Part shown: one piece after another, positions 29,793 through 39,813 of the stretch
Layout: each line of letters starts with the position of its first letter
Position numbering within the stretch: the first letter of the stretch is position 1
From: Flavobacteriaceae bacterium
GTDB lineage: Bacteria; Bacteroidota; Bacteroidia; Flavobacteriales; Flavobacteriaceae
Assembly: GCA_009926065.1 (NCBI GenBank)
Contig: RFPP01000008.1
Coordinates: forward strand, 1-64,000
Reading direction: 5' to 3'
DNA length: 64,000 nucleotides
Translations under genes and position numbers: made by a program
Notes under the pieces: generated by a model
The model's input: only the letters and a program-made list of their open reading frames with translations
Told to the model about the DNA's origin: nothing
Databases searched by the model: none

Positions 29793-30365
29793 ATGAAAAA
29801 CCTAGTTGTATTATTTTTACTATTTTCAACTTTTGCTGTTGTTGCTCAAGACAACTCAACTAATGCAAAACCACAATGGATTATCGGATTTGGTGCTAAC
29901 ATTATTGATAATACCGCTTCAAAAACTGGTAATTACTTCAACCCATCAGAACAATGGAATTATTTACCTACAGTTTCAAGAATAAGTGTTGAAAGATTAA
30001 TGAGTGAGCAATTTTCATTAGAAGGATCTTTAGGGATCAACCAACTTTCTTCCAATAAAATTCATAACGGAGGAACAATAGATGAAAACCAAAATTATTT
30101 AGGATTTGATATAAACGGTAAATTCTATTTTGGTAAAAAGTTTATCAAATATGAAGCATTTGATCCTTATTTAGTTGCTGGTTTTGGATTAAATAAAGTT
30201 GATGACAATGCCAATCAAACATATAATCTTGGATTAGGATTTAATTTTTGGTTTAAACCAAATTTTGGTTTAAGAATACAATCCTCCGGAAAATATGCAT
30301 TTGTTCAAAATACATTGCTAAACAATCATATTCAACATAGTGCAGAATTAGTATTTAAATTCTAA
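29793..30365 (+). CDS. Small outer-membrane beta-barrel protein
   Basis: 190 residues. A signal peptide (MKNLVVLFLLFSTFAVVAQ) is followed by alternating strands, such as YLGFDINGKFYFGKKFIKYE and YNLGLGFNFWFKPNFGLRIQ. The last residues AELVFKF end in phenylalanine as expected for a barrel. It resembles the OmpA/OmpW-type 8-strand barrel. No OmpA peptidoglycan domain is present. Monocistronic with its own promoter and terminator. Confidence 0.75.
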   Translation: MKNLVVLFLLFSTFAVVAQDNSTNAKPQWIIGFGANIIDNTASKTGNYFNPSEQWNYLPTVSRISVERLMSEQFSLEGSLGINQLSSNKIHNGGTIDENQNYLGFDINGKFYFGKKFIKYEAFDPYLVAGFGLNKVDDNANQTYNLGLGFNFWFKPNFGLRIQSSGKYAFVQNTLLNNHIQHSAELVFKF

Positions 30366-30388
30366 TAAAAAATATAACAATTTTTTTT

Positions 30389-30413
30389 AAACCGCCTTTA
30401 GGCGGTTTTTTAT
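30389..30413 (+). terminator. Terminator after the small barrel protein gene
   Basis: AAACCGCC at 30389-30396 and GGCGGTTT at 30401-30408 with a TTTA loop, followed by a T tract. The stem is GC-rich for this genome. Confidence 0.92.
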
Positions 30414-30447
30414 TATTGTTTAGTTAAAAATAAATTATTTAAATTGT

Positions 30448-30479
30448 TTTGTAAATTATAATTTTAATGAGTACTTTTG
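30448..30479 (+). promoter_or_regulatory. Promoter of the polysaccharide-locus regulator pair
   Basis: TTTG at 30448-30451, 20 bases, then TACTTTTG at 30472-30479. Both elements of the Bacteroidota promoter are present, 20 bases before the ATG at 30500. Confidence 0.75.
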
Positions 30480-30499
30480 TTACTCACAATTAAAAATAA

Positions 30500-31030
30500 A
30501 TGTTAGAGACATTAATTACTTCTAAAACACGTCTTCGATTATTAGTCAAGTTTTTTATAAACGTGGCTAATAATGGCCATTTACGTGGATTAGCAGAAGA
30601 AATGCATGAATCTACAAATGCAATTCGAAAAGAGTTAAAAAATCTCGAAGAAGCAGGTTATTTAAATAAAGAAGCGGTTCAAAATAGAATTTCTTATAAA
30701 GCAAATACAAAACATCCACTTTATAATACACTTAAAAATATTATTTTTAAACATATTGGATTGGATTCAATAGTAGAAATAATATTGGATAGAATGGGAG
30801 ATGTGAAAAAAGTAATTGTAATCGGCGATTATGCAAATGGAATTGACAGCGGGATTATTGAGGTTGTAGTTGTGGGAGATGAATTAAACACGGAATATAT
30901 TGTAAATTTATCAGTTAAAATTGAAAAGGAAATTAAACGAAAAGTTCAATTTTTTATTACTCAAAAATACGATGGTAAAGGGTTGACAATTTATGATTCG
31001 GAAACTTCGAGTAATAACGAGTTAGACTAA
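30500..31030 (+). CDS. Winged-helix regulator with nucleotidyltransferase-like C-terminal domain
   Basis: 176 residues. The N-terminal 75 residues form a winged helix-turn-helix (RGLAEEMHESTNAIRKELKN, then LEEAGYLNKEAVQNRISY). The C-terminal half, KKVIVIGDYANGIDSGIIEV onwards, resembles the MNT-like nucleotidyltransferase fold, but the GSxxxG...DxD catalytic pattern is replaced by GDYANGIDSG, so it is probably a non-catalytic or sensory domain. It lies two bases before a UpxY-like gene at the head of the polysaccharide locus, so control of that locus is likely. The effector is unknown. Confidence 0.7.
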   Translation: MLETLITSKTRLRLLVKFFINVANNGHLRGLAEEMHESTNAIRKELKNLEEAGYLNKEAVQNRISYKANTKHPLYNTLKNIIFKHIGLDSIVEIILDRMGDVKKVIVIGDYANGIDSGIIEVVVVGDELNTEYIVNLSVKIEKEIKRKVQFFITQKYDGKGLTIYDSETSSNNELD

Positions 31031-31032
31031 TA

Positions 31033-31494
31033 ATGTATTGGTTTGCATTATATACTCGACCTAAGAACGAAAAAAAAGTTGCTTTTTGTTTAGAGAAAAT
31101 GGGGATAGAAGCCTATTGTCCTATGATTAATCAGGTTAAGCAATGGTCAGATAGAAAAAAGAAAGTGGAAATTCCACTTATTAATTCTTATGTTTTTGTA
31201 AAAATAAATGACCTTGATAGACATAGAGTTTTTGAAGTTCCTGGAGTGGTAAGGTATTTATTTTGGTTGGGAAAACCCGCAATAATTCAAGAGCATGAAA
31301 TTCTAGCTCTTAAAGATAGTTTAAATGAAATAGTCAGTTCTGTTGAAGTTGAAGGATTAAAAACAGGTGATGTATTGACAATTTCTAAAGGTCCTTTCAT
31401 AGGAAAAGAAGGAGTTGTATCGCAAATTGAAAAAAATAAAATCCGCTTAGTTCTGAAAGAATTAGGAGTATTAATTACAATTACAAAAGAATAA
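31033..31494 (+). CDS. UpxY/RfaH-type transcription antiterminator (NusG family)
   Basis: 153 residues. The N-terminal NGN domain has WFALYTRPKNEKKVAFCLEK and PLINSYVFVKINDLDRHRVF. The C-terminal KOW domain has LKTGDVLTISKGPFIGKEGV. Such specialised NusG paralogues stop premature termination in long polysaccharide operons in Bacteroidota. It shares a transcript with the regulator before it. The next 131 bases contain a hairpin and direct repeats that could be its target. Confidence 0.88.
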   Translation: MYWFALYTRPKNEKKVAFCLEKMGIEAYCPMINQVKQWSDRKKKVEIPLINSYVFVKINDLDRHRVFEVPGVVRYLFWLGKPAIIQEHEILALKDSLNEIVSSVEVEGLKTGDVLTISKGPFIGKEGVVSQIEKNKIRLVLKELGVLITITKE

Positions 31495-31581
31495 TAGTAT
31501 ATTTTTCTTTTTATTATTACTTTTAGTTAGTCAATTGATGTGACTGACCTCGCGAAGCGGTGTAATAAAGTGAATAAAATT

Positions 31582-31620
31582 AGACAAATAAGTGTTTTTT
31601 TATACTTATTTCAGACAAAT
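31582..31620 (+). promoter_or_regulatory. Leader hairpin and direct repeats before the polysaccharide genes
   Basis: AAATAAGT at 31586-31593 pairs with ACTTATTT at 31604-31611, the loop being mainly T. AGACAAAT occurs at 31582-31589 and again at 31613-31620, framing the hairpin. An upstream GC-rich stretch CCTCGCGAAGCGGTGT is at 31548-31563. The arrangement suits an antitermination target of the UpxY-like protein; this is inference from position and structure. Confidence 0.45.
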
Positions 31621-31625
31621 TAAAA

Positions 31626-32888
31626 ATGTATTTTTCAAATAATAATATAGCTATCATTGGTTTAGGTTACGTTGGACTTCCGCTTGCAGTTGCTTTTGGA
31701 TCTAAATACAATACTATTGGCTTTGATATTAATTCAAATAGAGTATCCGAATTAGCAAACGGAATTGATAGAACTTTAGAATCAAATTCTGATAAAATTA
31801 AAGCAGCTGAGCAACTTAAATTTTCTAGTAACATTAACGATTTAAAGCACTGCGACATATATATTGTGACGGTTCCAACCCCAATAAATCAATTTAAAGC
31901 ACCTAATTTAGCACCATTACTAAAAGCTTCAGAAATGATTGGAAAAGTAATGAAAAAAGGAGCAATTGTAATTTATGAAAGCACCGTTTATCCTGGTTGT
32001 ACCGAGGAAGATTGTGTGCCAATATTAGAAAAGTATAGCGGACTTAAATTCAATGAAGACTTTTATTGCGGCTATAGTCCTGAGAGAATAAATCCAGGTG
32101 ATAAAGTGAATACGCTAACCACAATAAAGAAAGTTACCTCAGGGTCTACACCAGAAGTTGCTACTTTTGTAGATAATTTATATGCCTCAATAATTACGGC
32201 GGGTACTTATAAAGCGCCAAGTATTAAAGTTGCAGAAGCTAGTAAAGCCATTGAAAATGCTCAACGAGATGTGAATATTTCATTTGTTAATGAATTGGCT
32301 TTAATTTTTGACAGAATTGGAATTGATACCAACGACGTTTTGGATGCCGCAGGAACCAAATGGAATTTCTTAAAATACAAACCAGGTTTAGTGGGCGGAC
32401 ATTGCATTGGGGTTGACCCCTATTATTTAGCTCATAAAGCGGAAAGCTTAGGTTATCATCCTCAGGTAATTCTTTCAGGTAGAAGAGTAAATGACAACAT
32501 GGGAATGTTCATTGCGGGAAAAGTGGTTAAAATGATGATTCAAAAAGGAACGAATATTAAAGGTGCAAAAGCACTATTATTAGGAGTTACTTTTAAAGAA
32601 AATTGCCCAGATATTCGTAATTCAAAAGTGGTTGATATTTATAATGAATTAATTCAATTTGGATTAGAAGTTGATGTTTTTGATCCGCATGCAGATTCCA
32701 GTCAAGTTAAAAAAGAATACAACATTGAGCTACAGCAATCACCTTCAAAATATGATGCAATAATATTAACGGTGGCTCACAAAGAGTTTCTTGAAATGAA
32801 TATCAATGATTATAAAAAAGGTACTCATACAATCGTTTTTGACAGTAAGGCGGCATTAGATAGAGATAGTGTAGACGCTCGGTTGTAG
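31626..32888 (+). CDS. UDP-N-acetylhexosamine (GalNAc/GlcNAc) 6-dehydrogenase, WbpO/TviB type
   Basis: 420 residues. The N-terminal Rossmann domain starts [18 protein letters not shown], and the catalytic cysteine is Cys260 in [17 protein letters not shown]. The [10 protein letters not shown] wording and sequence fit dehydrogenases that oxidise UDP-GalNAc or UDP-GlcNAc to the uronic acid (WbpO, TviB), not UDP-glucose dehydrogenases. It is the first structural gene of the polysaccharide locus after the leader. Substrate choice is inferred. Confidence 0.88.
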   Translation: MYFSNNNIAIIGLGYVGLPLAVAFGSKYNTIGFDINSNRVSELANGIDRTLESNSDKIKAAEQLKFSSNINDLKHCDIYIVTVPTPINQFKAPNLAPLLKASEMIGKVMKKGAIVIYESTVYPGCTEEDCVPILEKYSGLKFNEDFYCGYSPERINPGDKVNTLTTIKKVTSGSTPEVATFVDNLYASIITAGTYKAPSIKVAEASKAIENAQRDVNISFVNELALIFDRIGIDTNDVLDAAGTKWNFLKYKPGLVGGHCIGVDPYYLAHKAESLGYHPQVILSGRRVNDNMGMFIAGKVVKMMIQKGTNIKGAKALLLGVTFKENCPDIRNSKVVDIYNELIQFGLEVDVFDPHADSSQVKKEYNIELQQSPSKYDAIILTVAHKEFLEMNINDYKKGTHTIVFDSKAALDRDSVDARL

Positions 32889-32920
32889 GATGAAATATAA
32901 TTTAAACGGTTTTTTAATAA

Positions 32921-33871
32921 ATGAATTTAAATTCTAAAATATATATAGCAGGCCATAATGGAATGGTTGGATCGGCAATTTGGAGAGTATTATCCAATAA
33001 AGGATATACCAATTTAATTGGTGCTTCAAGTAAAGATTTAGACCTACGAAACCAAGAAGCTGTAAGGAATTTTATCACAACCGAAAAACCAGAAATAATA
33101 ATTGATGCTGCCGCAAAAGTGGGAGGGATTTTAGCAAATAATGATTTTCCATACCAATTTTTAATGGAAAATATGCAAATTCAGAACAATTTAATTAGCA
33201 CTGCATTTGAATTAGGAATTAATAAGTTTATTTTTTTAGGAAGTTCTTGTATCTATCCTAAAATGGCTCCTCAACCTCTAAAAGAAGAATATTTATTAAC
33301 GGGTTCGCTAGAAACTACCAATGAATGGTACGCTTTAGCAAAAATTACAGGTGTAAAATCTTGTCAAGCAATTAAAAATCAGTTTGGCAGAAATTATGTG
33401 AGTTTGATGCCAACAAATTTATACGGAACACATGACAATTTTGATTTAACTACCTCCCATGTTTTACCTGCATTAATAAGAAAATTCCACGAAGGAAAGC
33501 AAAATAATAACGCACCTGTTACCCTTTGGGGTAGCGGAACGCCATTGAGAGAATTTCTATTTGTAGATGATCTGGCCGCCGCTGTGGTATTTGCATTAGA
33601 AAATAATTTACCAGATTATTTATATAATATTGGTACGGGTGAAGATTTAACAATTAAAGATTTGGCGCTATTAATTCAAAAAATAGTAGGTCATAATGGT
33701 AAGATAATTTGGGATGAATCGAAACCAGATGGAACCCCAAGAAAGTTATTGGATGTTTCTAAAATGCACTCTTTAGGATGGAAACACCAAATCAATTTGG
33801 AAGATGGAATCCGAAAAACATACGATTGGTTTTTAGAAAACATAAATGATTATAAAGAATTAAAAATGTAG
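32921..33871 (+). CDS. fcl: GDP-L-fucose synthase
   Basis: 316 residues, short-chain dehydrogenase fold. It has GHNGMVGSAIWRVL, the active-site serine in FLGSSCIYPKMAPQPL and the YxxxK pair in NEWYALAKITG. The enzyme makes GDP-L-fucose from GDP-4-keto-6-deoxymannose, the product of the next gene. The order fcl-gmd suggests co-transcription; gap 47 bases. Confidence 0.94.
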   Translation: MNLNSKIYIAGHNGMVGSAIWRVLSNKGYTNLIGASSKDLDLRNQEAVRNFITTEKPEIIIDAAAKVGGILANNDFPYQFLMENMQIQNNLISTAFELGINKFIFLGSSCIYPKMAPQPLKEEYLLTGSLETTNEWYALAKITGVKSCQAIKNQFGRNYVSLMPTNLYGTHDNFDLTTSHVLPALIRKFHEGKQNNNAPVTLWGSGTPLREFLFVDDLAAAVVFALENNLPDYLYNIGTGEDLTIKDLALLIQKIVGHNGKIIWDESKPDGTPRKLLDVSKMHSLGWKHQINLEDGIRKTYDWFLENINDYKELKM

Positions 33872-33918
33872 AAGTTTAATTCTATAAATTAATAAGATAA
33901 TAGTTTAAAATAGTATAT

Positions 33919-35010
33919 ATGAGTACTAAACAAAAAACAGCATTAATTACAGGTGTAACAGGACAAGATGGTTCCTATTTAGCTGAATTATTATTAGAAA
34001 AAGGATATATGGTTCATGGAATTAAAAGAAGAGCTTCTTCATTTAATACTCAAAGAATCGATCATTTATATCAAGACCAACATGAAAATAACGTGCATTT
34101 TAAATTGCATTATGGCGACCTAACTGATGCAACTAATTTAATTCGAATTATTCAAGAAATTCAACCGGATGAAATTTATAATCTTGGAGCAATGTCGCAT
34201 GTTAAAGTTTCTTTTGATTCACCTGAATATGTTGCCAATGTAGACGGTTTGGGGACATTGAGAATCTTAGAAGCAGTAAGAATTTTAGGTTTAGAAAAGA
34301 AAACTAGAATATATCAAGCTTCCACATCAGAATTATATGGAGGTTTTGCAGAAAATAAAAATGCCAAAGGATTCTATGATGAAAACTCCCCATTTTATCC
34401 TCGTTCACCATATGGAGTTGCAAAAATTTATGGCTTTTGGATAACAAAAAACTACCGTGAGGCTTATGATATTTTTGCCTGTAATGGAATTTTATTCAAC
34501 CATGAGTCTCCAAGAAGAGGAGAAACATTTGTAACTAGAAAAATCACAATGGCAACCGCAGCAATTGCTTTAGGAAAACAAGATTGCTTGTATTTAGGTA
34601 ATTTAAATTCACAAAGAGATTGGGGTCACGCCAAAGATTATGTAGAAGCAATGTGGCGAATTTTACAACAAGATGTCGCTGAAGATTATGTAATTGCAAC
34701 AGGTGTTACAACCTACATTCGAGATTTTGTTCGTTTAGCATTCGCAGAAGTTGGAATAGAATTGTCATTTGAAGGAGAAAATGAAAATGAAATTGCAAAA
34801 ATAAAAGCGTGTAACAACCCAGAATATCAATTAGAAATTGGAAAAGTGGTGGTTCGTGTAGATCCTCAATATTACCGACCAACAGAAGTTGATTTATTAA
34901 TTGGTGATCCTACAAAATCTAAAACTCAATTGGGTTGGGTGCCACAATATGACTTGGCCGGATTGGTAAAAGAAATGGTTGCGAGCGACTTGGAATTATT
35001 AAAAAGATAA
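33919..35010 (+). CDS. gmd: GDP-mannose 4,6-dehydratase
   Basis: 363 residues. The NADP-binding motif is [19 protein letters not shown], with [15 protein letters not shown], the catalytic segment STSELYGG and [10 protein letters not shown], and [18 protein letters not shown]. It makes the fcl substrate from GDP-mannose. No manB or manC lies in this locus; manA is at 53570. Fourteen bases separate it from wecB. Confidence 0.96.
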   Translation: MSTKQKTALITGVTGQDGSYLAELLLEKGYMVHGIKRRASSFNTQRIDHLYQDQHENNVHFKLHYGDLTDATNLIRIIQEIQPDEIYNLGAMSHVKVSFDSPEYVANVDGLGTLRILEAVRILGLEKKTRIYQASTSELYGGFAENKNAKGFYDENSPFYPRSPYGVAKIYGFWITKNYREAYDIFACNGILFNHESPRRGETFVTRKITMATAAIALGKQDCLYLGNLNSQRDWGHAKDYVEAMWRILQQDVAEDYVIATGVTTYIRDFVRLAFAEVGIELSFEGENENEIAKIKACNNPEYQLEIGKVVVRVDPQYYRPTEVDLLIGDPTKSKTQLGWVPQYDLAGLVKEMVASDLELLKR

Positions 35011-35024
35011 TATCCAGAAAATAA

Positions 35025-36143
35025 ATGACAAAAAATCTAATAATTTTTGGAACCCGACCTGAAGCTATAAAAATGGCTCCTTTGGTTCGTGCATTCCAAA
35101 ATGAAAAAGACCAATTTGAAACTCGAGTTTGTGTAACTGCACAACATCGAGAAATGTTGGATCCGGTTTTAGACTTTTTTCAAATAAAACCAAATTACGA
35201 TTTGGATTTAATGAAACCCAATCATAATTTATATTCGCTAACATCAGAAATTTTATTAGGTTTAAAACCAATATTAGAGGAATTTCAACCTGATTATGTT
35301 TATGTTCATGGCGATACAACCACAACAATGGCTTCAAGTATTGCAGCATTTTACGCAGGTGCAAAAGTTTGCCACGTAGAAGCTGGACTAAGAACTAATA
35401 ACAAATTATCACCTTTCCCAGAAGAAATTAATAGACAAGTTACAGGTCGAATTGCCGATTATCATTTTGCACCCACAGAACAAGCAAAACAAAATTTATT
35501 GAGTGAAAATGTATCAGAAAAATCTATTTTGGTTACAGGAAATACTGTAATTGATGCATTATTTGAAAGTTCTGTTTTAGTTGAGAATAATGAAAATAAT
35601 GAAATTGTAGAAATTAAATCGATTGTCGATTTTACCAAAAAAATTATATTGGTAACTGGACATCGAAGAGAAAATCATGGTCAAGGCTTCATTTCTATTT
35701 GTGAAGCTTTAAAAGAAATAGCACAATCAAACCCCGAAGTTCAAATTATTTACCCAGTACATTTAAATCCAAATGTAAAGAAACCGGTTTATGATTTACT
35801 TTCAGACATTGATAATATTAAACTAATCGAACCTTTAGCTTATCCAGCTTTTGTTTGGTTAATGAATAAATCCTATTTAATCATTACCGACTCGGGTGGC
35901 ATTCAAGAAGAAGCCCCAAGTTTAGGAAAACCAGTTTTGGTAATGAGAGAAACTACAGAACGCCCGGAAGCAGTCGCTGCAGGCACTGTAATTTTGGTTG
36001 GTACCGACAAAGAAAAAATCATTTTCGAGTGTACCAACTTGTTAAACAATAATGATAAATACTACGCCATGAGCTCACTCCATAATCCCTATGGAACAGG
36101 TGATGCTTGCCAAAAAATAGTAGAATTTATCAAATCCAAGTAA
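35025..36143 (+). CDS. wecB: UDP-N-acetylglucosamine 2-epimerase (non-hydrolyzing)
   Basis: 372 residues, GT-B-like fold. Motifs: [39 protein letters not shown] and [20 protein letters not shown]. It interconverts UDP-GlcNAc and UDP-ManNAc, a precursor for surface polysaccharides. It is the last complete gene before the broken flippase; a weak hairpin (AAATAGG at 36147, CCTATTT at 36164) follows it, without a T run. Confidence 0.96.
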   Translation: MTKNLIIFGTRPEAIKMAPLVRAFQNEKDQFETRVCVTAQHREMLDPVLDFFQIKPNYDLDLMKPNHNLYSLTSEILLGLKPILEEFQPDYVYVHGDTTTTMASSIAAFYAGAKVCHVEAGLRTNNKLSPFPEEINRQVTGRIADYHFAPTEQAKQNLLSENVSEKSILVTGNTVIDALFESSVLVENNENNEIVEIKSIVDFTKKIILVTGHRRENHGQGFISICEALKEIAQSNPEVQIIYPVHLNPNVKKPVYDLLSDIDNIKLIEPLAYPAFVWLMNKSYLIITDSGGIQEEAPSLGKPVLVMRETTERPEAVAAGTVILVGTDKEKIIFECTNLLNNNDKYYAMSSLHNPYGTGDACQKIVEFIKSK

Positions 36144-36321
36144 GTAAAATAGGTTTTTTAGAGCCTATTTGTAATTGTAATATAATTATTAAAATTATAT
36201 CCCCTCTTCAATTACGTTAACTTACGCTATCACCGTATGCCCGATTTTTGTTGAATTTTTAATTTAACAAACTTAACGCCGTTAAATCATTTTTAATGCT
36301 TGCTATTTATATTATTTATTA

Positions 36322-36684
36322 ATGGTAGTCCAAAATTATTTTGTAAAAAATAATAAGATTAATATTAAGTCAACATTAATTGCTCAAATAGTCTCTAATA
36401 CCACATCTCTATTAATTATTTTATTAGGAATGTTCTATTTAGATCCGAGCAAGTATGTTGAAATACAATTAACATTAGCTTATTTGGTTTTTTGTGGGTT
36501 TATGCATTTTGGATTAATTGATGGTATAGAATTAAGAATAGCTGGAGATATTATAAAAAAAAATAGTAATGGTTCCCTAGCTATATTAATTTTTACAAAT
36601 ATACTTTATAAACACTTACTATTTAAGGTTATTTTTAATATAATTTCTAATGTCGAAAACATTGGAACTTACTTTTATAAATAA
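36322..36684 (+). pseudogene. Truncated polysaccharide flippase (Wzx-like), N-terminal fragment
   Basis: 120 codons. The beginning (IAQIVSNTTSLLIILLGMFY, then CGFMHFGLIDGIELRIAGDI) matches the first two to three membrane segments of O-antigen/teichoic-acid flippases, which normally have 400-500 residues. After about residue 90 the resemblance stops and the frame ends at 36684, 22 bases before recR. The rest of the flippase, and the glycosyltransferases expected after it, are missing. The simplest reading is a deletion joining the flippase start to the tail of a lost gene, or an assembly collapse. Confidence 0.65.
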
Positions 36685-36694
36685 ACAATTTTAG

Positions 36695-36702
36695 TACATT
36701 TG
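36695..36702 (+). promoter_or_regulatory. Probable recR promoter (-7 element), nearly leaderless
   Basis: TACATTTG at 36695-36702 matches TAnnTTTG but ends only four bases before the recR ATG. If it is used, transcription would begin at or very near the start codon. No -33 TTG is visible. Confidence 0.45.
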
Positions 36703-36706
36703 TAAA

Positions 36707-37327
36707 ATGGAATTTTCTTCAAAATTATTAGAAGCAGCAGTTAAGGAAATGGCTCAGTTGCCAGGAATTGGTAAAAGAACTGCCTTGCGATTAGTGTTGC
36801 ATTTATTAAAACAGCCAAAGGAACAAACTGTTTTTTTAACAAATGCGTTAACAACTTTTAGAGAGGAAATAAAATTTTGCGAAAGCTGTCACACTATATC
36901 TGATGTAGCAACCTGTGAAATTTGTTCTAATTCTAAAAGAAACCATAAACAAATATGTGTTGTTGAAGATGTTCGAGATGTTATGGCAATTGAAAATACG
37001 GGACAATATCGAGGGATTTACCACGTTCTAGGAGGGAAAATTTCACCAATGGACGGAATTGGACCTAGTCAATTGAAGATTAATTCTTTGGTTGATAAAG
37101 TAAATTCTGGAAAAGTAGAAGAATTAATATTTGCGTTAAGCTCCACCATGGAGGGAGATACAACCAATTTTTATATCTATAAACAAATAAAAGACAGCAA
37201 TATTGTTACCTCTACAATTGCAAGAGGAATATCAGTTGGCGACGAATTAGAATATGCCGATGAGGTTACATTAGGGAGAAGTATTTTGCAGAGAATTCCC
37301 TTTGAGAATACGTTTAAAAATAATTAA
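36707..37327 (+). CDS. recR: Recombination mediator RecR
   Basis: 206 residues. A helix-hairpin-helix ([17 protein letters not shown], residues 18-34) is followed by four zinc cysteines at 58, 61, 70 and 73, then a TOPRIM domain ([17 protein letters not shown]). With RecF/RecO it loads RecA on gapped DNA. It is embedded in the polysaccharide locus directly after the flippase fragment and 18 bases before a UDP-glucose dehydrogenase gene. The start is fixed by the normal N-terminus [12 protein letters not shown]. Confidence 0.97.
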   Translation: MEFSSKLLEAAVKEMAQLPGIGKRTALRLVLHLLKQPKEQTVFLTNALTTFREEIKFCESCHTISDVATCEICSNSKRNHKQICVVEDVRDVMAIENTGQYRGIYHVLGGKISPMDGIGPSQLKINSLVDKVNSGKVEELIFALSSTMEGDTTNFYIYKQIKDSNIVTSTIARGISVGDELEYADEVTLGRSILQRIPFENTFKNN

Positions 37328-37345
37328 AAATTGAAACAAATATAA

Positions 37346-38737
37346 ATGGAAATTACTAAAATTTGTTGCATTGGTGCTGGTTATGTTGGTGGACCCACTA
37401 TGGCCATAATCGCCCAAAAATGTCCACATATAAAGATTACAGTAGTTGACTTAAATGCCGATAGAATTGCGGCTTGGAACGATCCCAATGTAGATAATAT
37501 TCCAATCTACGAACCTGGATTAAGCGAAATTGTAGCCGAATCAAGAAATAGAAATTTGTTTTTTTCAACTGATGTTGAAACTGCAATTGATGAAGCCGAA
37601 ATGATCTTTATTTCTGTAAATACTCCTACAAAAACTTATGGAGCAGGAAAGGGAATGGCATCTGATTTAAAATATATTGAACTTTGCGCAAGGCAAATAG
37701 CTAAGGTCGCGAAAAATGATAAAATTGTTGTTGAAAAATCAACTTTACCTGTAAGAACCGCCGAAGCGATTAAAAGTATTTTAGACAATACTGGGAATGG
37801 TGTAAAATTTCAAATTTTATCTAATCCTGAATTTTTGGCTGAAGGTACTGCAGTTTCCGATTTGCTTAACCCTGATAGAGTATTAATTGGTGGTGACCCT
37901 TCAAAAGAAGGTCAAATAGCAATTCAAAAACTTGTAAATATTTATTCTAAATGGGTGCCAAGCCAACAAATATTAACTACCAATTTATGGTCGTCTGAGC
38001 TTTCTAAGCTTACTGCGAATGCCTTTTTAGCTCAACGTATTTCTTCTATTAATGCAATGTCGGAATTGTGTGAAAAAACAGGTGCCGACATTAATGAAGT
38101 AGCTAAAGCAATTGGAATGGACAGCAGAATTGGGCCTAAATTTTTAAAAGCCTCAGTAGGTTTTGGAGGGTCATGCTTTCAAAAAGATATTTTAAATTTG
38201 GTATATATCGCTAAATCGTTTGGATTAAATGAAGTTGCTGACTATTGGGAACAAGTAATTATTATGAACGATCATCAAAAAAATCGTTTTGCAAAAAAAA
38301 TAATTACCACGCTTTACAATACAATATCAGGAAAAAAAATTGCATTTTTAGGTTGGGCCTTTAAAAAAGATACTAACGATACCAGAGAATCTGCTGCAAT
38401 ATACGTAGCCGATTATTTGTTAAAAGAAGAGGCAAATATAGCGGTTTATGATCCTAAAGTGTCTGAAAATAAAATTTTAGCAGATCTTGACTATTTAGAA
38501 TCTAGAAAACCAGAGCTTAATAGAAAAGGAATTCAATCCTGCACTGACGTCTATTCAGCATGTAAAAATGCACACGCCATAGCTATTTTAACCGAGTGGG
38601 ACGAATTTATTTCCTACGATTGGCAAAAAATTTACGATAACATGGATAAACCGGCTTTTGTATTTGATGGAAGAAATATATTAGATCGAAAAAAACTAAC
38701 AGAAATTGGTTTTGTTTACCAATGCATCGGTAGCTAA
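37346..38737 (+). CDS. ugd: UDP-glucose 6-dehydrogenase
   Basis: 463 residues. It has the NAD motif [17 protein letters not shown], the substrate region [14 protein letters not shown] and the nucleophile Cys277 in [14 protein letters not shown]. The sequence and length resemble the eukaryotic-type enzyme more than the short bacterial Ugd. It makes UDP-glucuronate for polysaccharides. It is distinct from the UDP-HexNAc dehydrogenase at 31626 (catalytic motif GGHC). Confidence 0.93.
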   Translation: MEITKICCIGAGYVGGPTMAIIAQKCPHIKITVVDLNADRIAAWNDPNVDNIPIYEPGLSEIVAESRNRNLFFSTDVETAIDEAEMIFISVNTPTKTYGAGKGMASDLKYIELCARQIAKVAKNDKIVVEKSTLPVRTAEAIKSILDNTGNGVKFQILSNPEFLAEGTAVSDLLNPDRVLIGGDPSKEGQIAIQKLVNIYSKWVPSQQILTTNLWSSELSKLTANAFLAQRISSINAMSELCEKTGADINEVAKAIGMDSRIGPKFLKASVGFGGSCFQKDILNLVYIAKSFGLNEVADYWEQVIIMNDHQKNRFAKKIITTLYNTISGKKIAFLGWAFKKDTNDTRESAAIYVADYLLKEEANIAVYDPKVSENKILADLDYLESRKPELNRKGIQSCTDVYSACKNAHAIAILTEWDEFISYDWQKIYDNMDKPAFVFDGRNILDRKKLTEIGFVYQCIGS

Positions 38738-38753
38738 AAAGCAAATAATCAAT

Positions 38754-39800
38754 ATGAAAAAAATATTAATAACAGGAGGTGCAGGCTTTATTGGTTCGCA
38801 TGTGGTTCGTAGGTTTGTAAATAAGTATCCAAATTATCATATCTACAATCTAGATGCATTAACCTATGCAGGTAATTTGGAGAATATTGCCGATATTGAA
38901 AAAAATGACAATTATACTTTCATAAAAGGCGACATTGTTGACGAACAATTTATTTCAACCTTATTTGAAACTCATCAATTTGATGGAATAGTTCATCTTG
39001 CAGCAGAATCTCATGTTGATCGTTCTATTGAAGATCCGTTATCATTTGTGAAAACGAATGTTATTGGAACTATGAATTTACTTAATGCAGCCAAAAAACA
39101 ATGGAAAGGGAATGAGGATGGAAAGCGTTTTTATCATGTTAGCACTGATGAAGTTTATGGAAGTTTAGGTGCCGAAGGGTTATTTACAGAGACCACTTCC
39201 TACGATCCAAATTCTCCATATTCTGCATCAAAAGCTAGTTCGGATCATTTCGTTCGTGCTTATGGTGAAACCTACGGTTTGCCATATGTTATTACAAATT
39301 GCTCCAATAATTATGGTCCAAATCATTTTCCTGAAAAATTAATTCCACTTTTCATTAACAATATAATCAATAATAAACCGCTTCCAGTTTATGGAGATGG
39401 AAAGTATACCCGGGATTGGTTATTTGTGGAAGACCATGCTGTTGCAATTGATTTAGTTTATCACAAAGGTAAAAATCATGAAACGTATAACATTGGTGGG
39501 TTTAATGAATGGCAAAATATAGATTTAGTAAAATTACTTTGTCAAATAATGGATAGTAAATTAGGACGTGAACCAGGAACTTCTGAGCAATTAATTACCT
39601 ACGTAAAAGATCGCCCGGGACATGATTTAAGATATGCTATCGATGCCTCAAAAATAAATAAAGAACTAGGATGGAAGCCTTCAGTAACATTTGAACAAGG
39701 TTTGGAACTAACTGTAAATTGGTATTTAAATAATGAGCTCTGGCTAAAAAATGTTACTTCTGGTGAATATGCCAATTATTATAAAAAACAGTATTCTTAG
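38754..39800 (+). CDS. rfbB: dTDP-glucose 4,6-dehydratase
   Basis: 348 residues from the ATG at 38754 (MKKILITGGAGFIGSHVVRR). A TTG 16 codons upstream overlaps the end of ugd and is unlikely. Motifs: HLAAESHVDRSI, VSTDEVYGSLG and YSASKASSDHFVRAYG with the YxxxK pair. It makes dTDP-4-keto-6-deoxyglucose, but rfbA, rfbC and rfbD are not in this window. The stop codon is part of the terminator hairpin. Confidence 0.95.
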   Translation: MKKILITGGAGFIGSHVVRRFVNKYPNYHIYNLDALTYAGNLENIADIEKNDNYTFIKGDIVDEQFISTLFETHQFDGIVHLAAESHVDRSIEDPLSFVKTNVIGTMNLLNAAKKQWKGNEDGKRFYHVSTDEVYGSLGAEGLFTETTSYDPNSPYSASKASSDHFVRAYGETYGLPYVITNCSNNYGPNHFPEKLIPLFINNIINNKPLPVYGDGKYTRDWLFVEDHAVAIDLVYHKGKNHETYNIGGFNEWQNIDLVKLLCQIMDSKLGREPGTSEQLITYVKDRPGHDLRYAIDASKINKELGWKPSVTFEQGLELTVNWYLNNELWLKNVTSGEYANYYKKQYS

Positions 39801-39813
39801 AATACTGTTTTTT
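39783..39813. terminator. Bidirectional terminator at the rfbB end
   Basis: AAAAAACAGTATTC (39783-39796) pairs with GAATACTGTTTTTT (39800-39813) with a three-base TTA loop. The 14-bp perfect stem starts inside rfbB and includes its stop codon; its far edge touches the stop of the converging gene at 39814. Confidence 0.92.

Noticed and set aside
36144..36321. Gap after wecB with a stretch reminiscent of the dispersed repeat (GCTATCACCGTATGCCCG)
   Set aside because: Only a partial, low-quality resemblance; no palindrome with the repeat's flanks could be found.
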